This document shows positions 35,801 through 41,061 of a DNA stretch of 64,000 nt, piece by piece (the first letter of the stretch is position 1; every line of letters begins with the position of its first letter). The notes beneath the pieces are model-generated. The model was not told where the DNA came from, made no database searches, and saw only the letters and a program-made list of their open reading frames with translations. The DNA is from Burkholderia mayonis (GTDB taxonomy: Bacteria; Pseudomonadota; Gammaproteobacteria; Burkholderiales; Burkholderiaceae), in the NCBI RefSeq assembly GCF_001523745.2, contig NZ_CP013387.1, forward strand, positions 248,001 through 312,000, in the 5' to 3' direction. A program made the position numbers and the translations under genes.

Positions 35801-36230
35801 CCTGATACAGATGGCAGCCGACGCCGCCGAGCGGCTGCTGCGCGGAGCGACCGACGAGATACGCGTGCTGGACGGGCGTGAGCGCGAACGCTTCGCCGTC
35901 GCGCATCGTCGGCCATGCCCGCGGCGCGGCGGGCCGCTCGGCGACGCGCGCGGGGCTGCGCCGCATCAGCGCGAGCCAGCCGGCGAGCGTCGGCTCGCGG
36001 TACAGCTCGCGCAGCGTCAGCGTGTGGCCGCGCGAACGCAGCCGGTTCAGCCAGGCCATCAGGCGCATCGAGTCGAGGCCCAGTTGCAGCAGGTTGGCGT
36101 CGGCGTCCAGCCGTTCGGGATCGACGGACAGATCGGCGGCAAGCTCGCCGCGCAGCGATGCGCCGTCGAGCGCGATGCAACCGGCTTCGACGGCTGGATC
36201 GGGGGCGAGGCTCGTATGAAGGTCGGACAT
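29817..36230 (-). CDS. irp2: NRPS of the yersiniabactin HMWP2 type
   Basis: 2137 residues (Yersinia Irp2 has 2035). Domains: aryl carrier (Ser54 in LQLGLDSM), cyclisation 1 (about 115-540; D245-x4-D250-x2-S253), adenylation (from about 565; A3 YTSGSTGTPKG near 718, A7 YRTGDH, A10 LTANGKIDHK near 1450) with an embedded degenerate methyltransferase-like insert (VEIGARSG near 1257), carrier 1 (GGDSLL near 1516), cyclisation 2 (DNLMLDGLS near 1705) and carrier 2 (GASSLEL near 2066). My alignment of the A-domain pocket reads D-L-Y-N-M-S-M-I, close to the D-L-Y-N-L-S-L-I pattern of cysteine-activating siderophore NRPSs. It should build the hydroxyphenyl-thiazolinyl-thiazoline intermediate from salicylate and two cysteines. 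A DAI-repeat tract (about 1055-1077) lies at the edge of the insert. The start ATG at 36230 has only a weak ribosome-binding site. Confidence 0.95.
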   Translation of the reverse strand: MSDLHTSLAPDPAVEAGCIALDGASLRGELAADLSVDPERLDADANLLQLGLDSMRLMAWLNRLRSRGHTLTLRELYREPTLAGWLALMRRSPARVAERPAAPRAWPTMRDGEAFALTPVQHAYLVGRSAQQPLGGVGCHLYQEFDGAGLTPDRLESAVRALIARHPMLSVAFRADGRQQWRAGSSWPGVAVHDLRACGDAEREHALAALRERLGHRVLDVEHGETFDFQLSLLPGGRHRLHVDLDLLVLDAASFTLVFDELAALAGGRALPAIGSGYDFRSYVAHLQHDSAAARETAQHYWRAKLPELPAAPRLPLAQEPERVAPVRFSRRRAALGEADWRAFKTQASACGVTPTMALATCFGAVLARWSGEPRLLLNLTLFDRQPLDPAVERMIADFTNILLIDLAAEGAPFDALARANQATFADAYEHRHWSGVELLRELRKEQRHPHGAPVVFTSNLGRPLYGRDTAAALGEPAWGISQTPQVWIDHLAFEHGASVWLQWDSVDALFPASLVDALFDAYVALVRHLVRDAGAWRKPLPDPMPDAQRAVRARINDTARPVPDGCLHDGFFHAAGRAPDAVALIHRDARISYATLAEQARRCAGALAARGVGAGDTVAVSMSKGIGQIVAVLGVLHAGAVYVPVPLDQPEERRRKIYDDARVKRVLVCRDDPAAIAAPDDPARYLAWQDAVAADALRDPVAVDPRTPAYVIYTSGSTGTPKGVVISHRGALNTCAELNRRYRVGSDDRVLALSALHFDLSVYDIFGVLAAGGALVLVDEAQRRDPAVWCELLDRHRVTIWNSVPALFDMLVTYAEGFELRAPSTLRVAMLSGDWIGLDLPARYRAFRADGELVAMGGATEASIWSNAYDVGDVPPPWRSIPYGYPLANQRYRVVDEQGRDCPDWVPGELWIGGEGVALGYFNDAERTARQFVDDASSRWYRTGDHGCYWPDGTLEFLGRRDKQVKIGGYRIELGEIDAALNRIDGVKTGIALAVGERDKSLAAFVVPSGDALFDERRADPAWPSDFRALFAPMGDCGAAREADPDADADAHAGRAVDAIDAVDAIDAIDAIDAIGNASAIADASRDVDADADAYTIAKSDAAIERLIADFLHDHLQREGVTFDAPLDVDAALARYRAQPAWRALFARWLALLAAHGRLVEQDGAYRRGPRYDHARRRPRADDPLFTTADALLTHHDALGAILRGLRPAHTLLDHPFWSPESLLLRSDGAGQAIDALAAAVAALSRSLGRPARLVEIGARSGLCGEALLRRLDAQRLIYTAIDASQDMVLRAQARLAAFPHAQARRAAPASLNDLAHGADVIWANNALHRLGDAALDELVELAAPSALIYVTELRDASALALVSADLLAGGAAAQHSLRRAEDWRRAFDDRALACEQSDDVGAHRRFVLRAPAIVRTPDPRKLGAALAAHLPSYMLPQRLYFIDALPLTANGKIDHKALLARCAPAAAVADADADADTERQAPQGDAETAVAALWRRLLQVDAVHRHSHFLQLGGDSLLATRLIGELDRAGYTARLGDLFDYPTLAAFAATLRPRIEPAADALRPDAASRFQPFPLTDVQQAYLVGRQAGFALGGVGSHFFVEFEVERLDVVRFEAAWNRLIARHDMLRAVVRDGRQQVLAEAPPFALTRHRVASLDGPDAAALRERLAHQVLDPARWPVFDVQAAEDGGERSRLYVCLDNLMLDGLSMQILLAELEQLYVAPDRALPPLDIGFRDYVTHVAGRRASEASLAYWQRRLDGLPSAPQLPLRRTPAEIGTPRFVRLSARLSRAQWHALKASAGAASLTPSALLLAAYSAVLSAWSAQRELCVNLTLFDRQPVHPQIEQVLGDFTSLLLLAWQPANDWLASAQRLQQRLWQDLAHRDVSALWVMRQLAQRHGRAAAEMPVVFTSALGFDHDRFLAHASWLEPRSGISQTPQVWLDHQVYESEGELRFNWDAVEALFEPDRLRAMFDQYVALLQRLATDASAWRLPLDVLVPRVGQAGARSMRDARAVGSATAAPAAPITALRDDAPVDAALVGRLRQHFEQTLGLPIAARQSFFEAGASSLELVQWHVKLRHAGYASLAVTDLFTHASPHALAAHLGGAHAPAQADDANRRTLLDQRRAKLQRRRGAAA
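31797..31832 (-). repeat. Short hexamer repeat in irp2 linker
   Basis: Three to four copies of a GGCATC hexamer on the plus strand encode an alternating Asp-Ala tract (DADADAD) on the coding strand, between the end of the adenylation domain and carrier 1. The tract is in frame, so unit changes would only lengthen or shorten the linker. Confidence 0.75.
33003..33065 (-). repeat. In-frame 9-bp minisatellite inside irp2
   Basis: Six full units of GATGGCGTC (one as GACGGCGTC) plus a seventh partial unit on the plus strand encode a D-A-I tripeptide repeat on the coding strand. The tract lies between the A8 region of the adenylation domain and the degenerate methyltransferase-like insert. A short GCATCG hexamer run at 32947-32968 (Asp-Ala repeats) is next to it. 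Unit number changes keep the frame. Confidence 0.95.
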
Positions 36231-36461
36231 GAATGAAGATCTCGAGTCGGTTGTGATGCGAAACCCTGAACGCAAAGACACCCCGTCGACGTGTACGCCG
36301 CCGCCCGTTTGCGGGCGATGGCGCGATGCGTCGTGCGGTCGTCGGTCATTGGATGAGTGGCGGCGGCATGCGCACGCGACGCGGAGCGACGGCGGCAGCG
36401 GCGTGTGCGATGCGCGACGCCGCGTGCCGGTTCGATCGGCGCAGCGTTCCCGCGCGCGTCG

Positions 36462-36905
36462 CTAAGGACTTCGGCGCGCGCCGCGCGTCGCGGCCGACGT
36501 GCGTGCGCGGCCGCTGCGCTGCTCGAGCCAGGCTTGCGCCTGCGCGCGCGCTTCGATGTGCGTCGCGGCGATGCGGAACGGATAGGGCGCGTGCTCGGCG
36601 CGATCCCACGCGCGGGCTTTCTCTGCGTAGGCGCGCCGCCGCGCGACGTCCGCCTCGATGCGGATCGCGCCGGCGCAAAGCCGCTGCTGCGCGACGTTGT
36701 CGCGACTCCATTGAACGTAGGCGGATACGAAGCGCGGCGAATGACGCGGCAATTCCTCGCCGTCCATCAGCAGCACGAACGGCTCGGCGCGCGTGTACAG
36801 CGCCTTGAACTGCGCGAGCCGCGCGTCCGCTTCCGTATCGGGAACCTGCGCAGGCATGTGCAGGTACACGAGCGGCCAGGAGCGGGTGTCGATGAAGTCG
36901 TTCAT
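36462..36905 (-). CDS. Small SpoIIAA/STAS-like domain protein at head of siderophore operon
   Basis: 147 residues from the ATG at 36905. The sequence has the rhythm of the SpoIIAA-like/STAS fold found in many proteobacterial orphan proteins: a first strand (PLVYLHMPAQVPD), helix (DARLAQFKALYTR), core strand EPFVLLMDGEELPRHSP, long helix (RFVSAYVQWSRDNVAQQRLCAGAIRI), then AYAEKARAWDRAEHAPYPFRIAATHIEARAQAQAWLEQR. No catalytic motif is seen. The family call rests on pattern only. It is the first gene after the proposed regulated promoter (operator near 37131-37168) and 231 bp upstream of irp2, so it probably belongs to the siderophore operon, although the Yersinia locus has no such gene. Possible roles are a modulator of an assembly-line enzyme or of regulation. 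Confidence 0.7.
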   Translation of the reverse strand: MNDFIDTRSWPLVYLHMPAQVPDTEADARLAQFKALYTRAEPFVLLMDGEELPRHSPRFVSAYVQWSRDNVAQQRLCAGAIRIEADVARRRAYAEKARAWDRAEHAPYPFRIAATHIEARAQAQAWLEQRSGRARTSAATRGARRSP

Positions 36906-37014
36906 GAGTCCCTCGTCGGTAACGCCACGCAAGCGGCAAGACTCGGGACAGACGATGCGTCGAACGGTTTCGGGCGAGACGCGCAATCGATTCGCGGTTG
37001 CCTGAAAGAACCGT

Positions 37015-37035
37015 TGACGGATCTGCGATCCGTCA
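37015..37035 (-). other. Perfect 9-bp hairpin in operon leader
   Basis: TGACGGATC (37015-37023) and GATCCGTCA (37027-37035) are exact reverse complements with a 3-nt loop. It lies between the proposed promoter and the first gene. There is no U-tract, so it may be an RNA-stability or regulatory element rather than a terminator. Confidence 0.6.
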
Positions 37036-37107
37036 TCTGCCTGCCCCGAGTGCAGCGGCGCTGTGCGACGCACGCTGCCTCGATTTGCGGTGCCTCTTAT
37101 GACTGTG

Positions 37108-37126
37108 AACGATAAGCATTGTTGTT
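37108..37126 (-). promoter_or_regulatory. Fur-box-like sequence, biosynthetic promoter
   Basis: The segment contains GATAAGCATTGTT, which matches the right two-thirds of the Fur consensus (GATAATCATTATC) at 10 of 13 positions. It lies just downstream (minus-strand sense) of the operator repeats, overlapping the likely -10 region, where bound Fur-iron would block transcription. It is weaker than the site at 38356. Confidence 0.5.
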
Positions 37127-37130
37127 TAGA

Positions 37131-37168
37131 AGCTCTACCCGAAACGGATTTATTTCCGCTCGCATCGG
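37131..37168 (-). promoter_or_regulatory. Tandem 21-bp-spaced operator repeats, biosynthetic promoter
   Basis: On the minus strand CCGATGCGAGCGGAAAT (37168-37152) is followed by CCGTTTCGGGTAGAGCT (37147-37131), start-to-start exactly 21 bp. They match the repeats in front of the receptor gene (38315-38352) at 12 and 13 of 17 positions, and the spacing is identical. This is the geometry of AraC-family half-sites on one DNA face. Likely ligand: the AraC regulator encoded at 37331-38290. Confidence 0.65.
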
Positions 37169-37330
37169 TATCTTGCCGCCGCTCCAATAGGGCTCGCCCG
37201 GCACGGATGGCGATGCATCCGCGCCGGGCGAGCAAGGCGGGCAAGGGCGGCGAAAAGCGCGTGCGGGCGCGGACGGGCCGCGCCGCGAAAGAGAACGTCG
37301 CGAAAAGCCCGAACGCCGCCGAACCGATCG

Positions 37331-38290
37331 TCAGCGACGCTGCTTGAACGCCGAGGGATTGACGCCGAACTGCTTCTGGAACGCCGCCGTGAAGTGGCTC
37401 GCGTTCGCGTAGCCCATGTCGGCGGCGACGGTCATCACCGGCATGTCGGCGCTCGACAGCCGGCGGCGCGCTTCGTGCATTCGCTCTTGCTGGAAGAGAC
37501 CGTAGACGCTGTGATCGAACAACTGCCGGAACCCGCGCTTGAGCTTGAGCACGCTGAGCCCCGTTTCCTTCGCGAGCATCGCGATCGTCGGCGCGCGGCT
37601 CAGGTCCGCGAGCAGAAGATCCCGCGCGCGCAGCAGTTTCTGCCGCTCCGCCGCCGGCAGCGGCCACGCATGCGGCGCGGCGTCGCCGTGCGCTTCGATC
37701 ACGAGGCTCGCGAGCGCGAGGCTCTGTCCGAGCAGCCACATCGACGGGCGGCCCGCGCGGCCGTGCGCGCACCGATGCCTGTCCTGCAGCGCGTGGCTCA
37801 ACGATTGCGCGGTCGCGCGCATCTCCGCGTCGCACCGGCACGGCGCGCAGCAGCGCGCCGAATCGAGCTTGCGCTCGAGCGCCGCGTCGAGATCGGGTGC
37901 GAGCTCACGCACGAGATCCGGCCGGATCGACACAGTCACGCTTTCGATCTGGCCCGAATGCATTGCGCGGCCGCTGCAATCCGGTGTGTAGCTGATGCAT
38001 CCCGTGCCCGCCGACAGCACGTGCTCGGTTTCGCTGCTGCCGGCGTCGATCGAGAAGCGCGAGCGACCTTGCAGCGCGCAGCAGAAATGAACGCGGCCCC
38101 AGTCGTCGCGGATATTCATCGAGATCGGCTGCCGCAGCGCGCCTTGCCAGACGAGCACATCGATGCCGTCTTGCAGCGCGACTCTGAGCAGCCGGCAATC
38201 GGGCGCGGACTCGGCGGGCGGCGTCGGATCGGCGAGCAGCGTCGATATCGCGACTTCGGGTTTCGCAAGCGTAGAACTGGAAGAAGGCAT
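37331..38290 (-). CDS. ybtA: AraC-family siderophore regulator (YbtA/PchR type)
   Basis: 319 residues, the same length as Yersinia YbtA. The N-terminal part (about 40-200) is the PchR/YbtA-type ligand domain (VHFCCALQGRSRFSIDAG, GCISYTPDCSG). The C-terminal double helix-turn-helix spans about 220-319 and ends with the family motifs LSVLKLKRGFRQLFDHSVYGLFQQERMHEARRRL and VAADMGYANASHFTAAFQKQFGVNPSAFKQRR. Such regulators activate siderophore synthesis and receptor genes when they bind their own siderophore. The start at 38290 lies 25 bp from the operator repeats of the divergent receptor promoter, so the protein probably also represses or tunes its own gene, as YbtA and PchR do. A Cys-rich patch (ARCCAPCRCDAE, near 145-155) is unusual and could sense metal or redox state. 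Confidence 0.93.
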   Translation of the reverse strand: MPSSSSTLAKPEVAISTLLADPTPPAESAPDCRLLRVALQDGIDVLVWQGALRQPISMNIRDDWGRVHFCCALQGRSRFSIDAGSSETEHVLSAGTGCISYTPDCSGRAMHSGQIESVTVSIRPDLVRELAPDLDAALERKLDSARCCAPCRCDAEMRATAQSLSHALQDRHRCAHGRAGRPSMWLLGQSLALASLVIEAHGDAAPHAWPLPAAERQKLLRARDLLLADLSRAPTIAMLAKETGLSVLKLKRGFRQLFDHSVYGLFQQERMHEARRRLSSADMPVMTVAADMGYANASHFTAAFQKQFGVNPSAFKQRR

Positions 38291-38314
38291 CGGTGATCGT
38301 CTCCGCGCGGCATA

Positions 38315-38352
38315 CCGATTGGGGTAGAAGTCGACCCGATCGGGGTAGAAAT
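38315..38352 (+). promoter_or_regulatory. Tandem 21-bp-spaced operator repeats, receptor promoter
   Basis: CCGATTGGGGTAGAAGT (38315-38331) and CCGATCGGGGTAGAAAT (38336-38352) are identical at 15 of 17 positions, with starts 21 bp apart. They lie immediately upstream of the Fur box and would overlap the -35 region, the standard position for an AraC-type activator at a promoter with a poor -35 hexamer. Confidence 0.8.
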
Positions 38353-38355
38353 GTA

Positions 38356-38374
38356 AATGAGAATTGTTATCATT
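38356..38374 (+). promoter_or_regulatory. Fur box at receptor promoter
   Basis: AATGAGAATTGTTATCATT closely resembles the Fur consensus GATAATGATAATCATTATC and contains the 7-1-7 type core TGAGAAT-T-GTTATCA. It overlaps a candidate -10 hexamer TATCAT (38368-38373). Bound Fur-iron would block the promoter, giving expression only under iron limitation. Confidence 0.8.
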
Positions 38375-38578
38375 ATTGCAATTCCAGTCGCCGCCGTCGA
38401 GACAATCTGCTCGTTCCGGAGAGTCAGTCTGTCTCGGCGGCTTCTCGCGCCCTTCGGGCGCGCGACGGTCTCGTCTCGCCATGGCGCGCGCCCACGGCGA
38501 GACAGGATTTCTTCGTGACGCACGATTGCACGATGAGTCCGCCCGGCCGTCTTTCGAGATCAACAAGGAGTGTGTGTG

Positions 38579-40753
38579 ATGCGGTATCAGCGAGCCTGGC
38601 GGGGCAGGCTCCCGGCGTCGAACGCCTTTGCGATGGCAGTCGCGATTTCCCTCATTCCTTTGTCGAGCGTCGCTCATGCAAGCGCCGCCGGCACGCCGTC
38701 GGCGAAGCCGTCGGGCAGCGGTCCGGCCGGGGCCGGCGCGGCGTCCGGCGTGACGGCGGCCGGCGAGCTGTCCGCCGTGACCGTCACCGCGAGCAAACGC
38801 GATCAGCCGCTCGCGACGCTCAACGGCGCGGCGGTCGTCGTCGAACAGCCGGCGCTCGACGATGCGCAGGTCGCGAACACACTCGATCTCGCGCGGGTGC
38901 TGCCCGGCGTGCAGATCACGAGCGGCGGCTCGATGCTGTTTCCGATGATCGGCCTGCGCGGCATCTCGTCCGCACAGGATTTCTACAACCCGGCGTTGAC
39001 CGTGTATGTCGACGGCGTGCCGCAATTGCCGACGTTTTCGTCGCAGACGCTCCTCAGCGTCGATCGCGTCGAGTTGCTCAAGGGTCCGCAAGGCACGCTG
39101 TATGGCAAGAGCGCGGAAGGCGGCGTGCTGAACATCGTCACGCTGCCGCCCGACAACACGCCGCGCGTGCATCTGCGGGCGGGCGTCTCGAGCCGCGGCG
39201 GCAACGTCGAGCAGGCGGAGGTCGCGGGGCCGATCGTCAAGGACTTGCTGTACGGCGCGGTGTCGCTCGCGCACGTCGACGCGCCCGGCGACCTGCGCAA
39301 TCCGGCCAGCGGCGCGAATCATCAGGGCGGATCACGCTCGTTCGCCGGCAGCGCGAAGCTGCGACTCGCGCCTTCCGGCGCACCGTGGGAAGTGAACGTG
39401 TCGGTCGGGCGCGATTGCGCGAAGGCGACGCAGGACATCTATGTGCCCTTCGACGACATCGGCAGCCGCACCGCTGACATCGATCCGCGGCTGCCCGCGC
39501 AATATGCGGAGTCGTACATGCGCCGCTGCGGGAACAGCTATGCGCTGTCCGGGCGCTACGATTTCGGCCAGTGGCGTCTGTCCGCGATTTCCGCCTGGCA
39601 GACGGTCGACATCGAGCGGCGCTTTCCGTTTCTCCAGTATTTCACGCAGCAGCCGGAGGACTGGCGGCAGAACGTGCAGGAACTGCGGCTCGCGACGCAC
39701 GCGCCCGGCCGGCGCTGGGACGCGGTGTTCGGCCTCTATCGGCAGGACGTGCATCAGTCGCGCACGTACGTCAACGACATGGTGATTCCGTCGGTCGTCA
39801 ATCTGTCGACGACCGCATCGAGCAACGAGAGCAAGTCGCTCGCCGCGTACGGCGACGTCACCTGGCACGTGACGGACGCGCTCGATCTGTCGGCCGGCCT
39901 GCGGGCGTCACGCGATCAGGCGTGGACGCAGTTCGCCGGCGCCGCGATGGCGTCCGCGTCGACGTATGCGCCTTTCGCCGGCGTGAACGGCGCGGCCGGC
40001 AACCGGATTCTCGGCAAAGTGTCCGCCGGCTATCAGATCGATCCGGCGTGGCGCGTCTATGCGAACGTGTCGCAAGGCTATAAGCCGGGCGGCTTCAATC
40101 TCGCGCCGTCGAGCCTCGCGGATGCGCAGGGCTACGGTCCGGAGCGTGCGGTCAGCTATGAGCTCGGCGCGCGCTATGACGGGCGGTCACTGCGCGGCAG
40201 CGTCGCGCTCTATCGGATCGACATCCGCAATGCCCAGCTCTACAGCAGCGATTCACTCGGCTATCAGTCGCTGCGCAACGTTGGCGACACGCGCTCGACG
40301 GGCGTCGAGTTCGGTGTCGAATGGGGTATCGCGCGAGGCTGGAAGGCCGGGCTCGACGGCTTCGTCAACCACGCGACGTTCCGCAGCTACACCGATCCGT
40401 TCGGCTGCGCCACGTGCTCGGGCAACGACGTTCCGTTCGCGCCTCGCTACGGCTTCACGCTGAACGTCGGCGGCGAAGTGCCGACGCTGGCCGGCACGGT
40501 CCGGCCGCGTGTCGCGGTGCGCTGGCTCGGCGCGCAGTACTTCGACGTCGCGAACAAATTGCGCCAGGGCGGCTATGCGCTGGTCGACGCGTCACTCGGC
40601 TGGCGTCCGCGCCGCGACGTCGAGCTTACGCTCTATGCGCAGAACCTGACGAACCGCGACTACCGCACGTATGCGTTCCGTGCGCCGACAGGCAATCTCG
40701 CGCAGGTCGGACTCGGACGCACGGTCGGCGTGACGGTTGCGTTCGATTATTGA
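38579..40753 (+). CDS. fyuA: TonB-dependent siderophore receptor (FyuA-like)
   Basis: 724 residues. The ATG at 38579 is chosen because AAGGAG (38565-38570) sits 8 nt upstream and a signal peptide follows (AFAMAVAISLIPLSSVAHA). After a Gly/Ala-rich linker the plug domain starts near residue 60 (LSAVTVTASKR as TonB-box-like segment, TLDLARVLPGVQITSGGS, GLRGISSAQDFYNPALTVYVDGVPQ, VELLKGPQGTLYGKSAEGGVLNIVT). The barrel ends with VGVTVAFDY, an aromatic C-terminus for outer-membrane assembly. FyuA of Yersinia has 673 residues; the excess is mostly in the N-terminal linker. It should import the ferric siderophore made by this locus. It is divergent from the AraC regulator and preceded by operator repeats and a Fur box. 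Confidence 0.93.
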   Translation: MRYQRAWRGRLPASNAFAMAVAISLIPLSSVAHASAAGTPSAKPSGSGPAGAGAASGVTAAGELSAVTVTASKRDQPLATLNGAAVVVEQPALDDAQVANTLDLARVLPGVQITSGGSMLFPMIGLRGISSAQDFYNPALTVYVDGVPQLPTFSSQTLLSVDRVELLKGPQGTLYGKSAEGGVLNIVTLPPDNTPRVHLRAGVSSRGGNVEQAEVAGPIVKDLLYGAVSLAHVDAPGDLRNPASGANHQGGSRSFAGSAKLRLAPSGAPWEVNVSVGRDCAKATQDIYVPFDDIGSRTADIDPRLPAQYAESYMRRCGNSYALSGRYDFGQWRLSAISAWQTVDIERRFPFLQYFTQQPEDWRQNVQELRLATHAPGRRWDAVFGLYRQDVHQSRTYVNDMVIPSVVNLSTTASSNESKSLAAYGDVTWHVTDALDLSAGLRASRDQAWTQFAGAAMASASTYAPFAGVNGAAGNRILGKVSAGYQIDPAWRVYANVSQGYKPGGFNLAPSSLADAQGYGPERAVSYELGARYDGRSLRGSVALYRIDIRNAQLYSSDSLGYQSLRNVGDTRSTGVEFGVEWGIARGWKAGLDGFVNHATFRSYTDPFGCATCSGNDVPFAPRYGFTLNVGGEVPTLAGTVRPRVAVRWLGAQYFDVANKLRQGGYALVDASLGWRPRRDVELTLYAQNLTNRDYRTYAFRAPTGNLAQVGLGRTVGVTVAFDY

Positions 40754-41061
40754 CCGTGCGCGACGCGGCCGGCCGTATGGCTCGCCGCGTCGCAAGCGAT
40801 GAGCGCGGCTGCGTGCCGCGCGTAGTGTGTTTCGTCGGCGCAGGCCGCGTGCGTCGTTGCGTGTTGTCGTGGCGTGCCGTGCGTTGTCGCGCGTTCATCG
40901 CGCGCCGTCGCGCATCGCCTGCGTCGGGGTTCGTCATCGTGCGGCACTGCGCCGATCGCCGTGCGTCGTCGCATGCCGTTGCAAATCGTCGCGCGCGCAC
41001 GTGGGCGCGCCGCTTCGATGCCACTTAGCTCCGCCCGCTGCCGGGCTCACGAGGAATTGCC
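40754..41061. other. Spacer between receptor and ABC transporter genes
   Basis: 308 bp of GC-rich sequence rich in CGTCG/GTGCG runs. I see no Fur box, no operator repeat and no strong terminator, so the transporter genes may be read from the receptor promoter. GAGGAATT (41051-41058) is the ribosome-binding site of the next gene. Confidence 0.6.

Larger units (their letters stand above)
36906..37330 (-). promoter_or_regulatory. Promoter and leader region of the siderophore biosynthetic operon
   Basis: 425 bp without a gene, between the start of the STAS-like gene and the stop of the AraC regulator. On the minus strand it holds, in order, two operator-like repeats (37168-37131), a Fur-box-like sequence (about 37108-37126), a possible -10 element TATCGT (37114-37109), and a perfect 9-bp hairpin (37015-37035) within what would be a leader of about 200 nt. 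Confidence 0.65.

Noticed and set aside
32532..36236. 1234-codon open frame on the plus strand opposite irp2
   Set aside because: Same reason: Arg-rich shadow of the NRPS gene, no recognisable motif.
36232..36461. Separate promoter for irp2
   Set aside because: No Fur box, operator repeat or convincing hexamers are seen; readthrough from the promoter near 37110 explains expression better.
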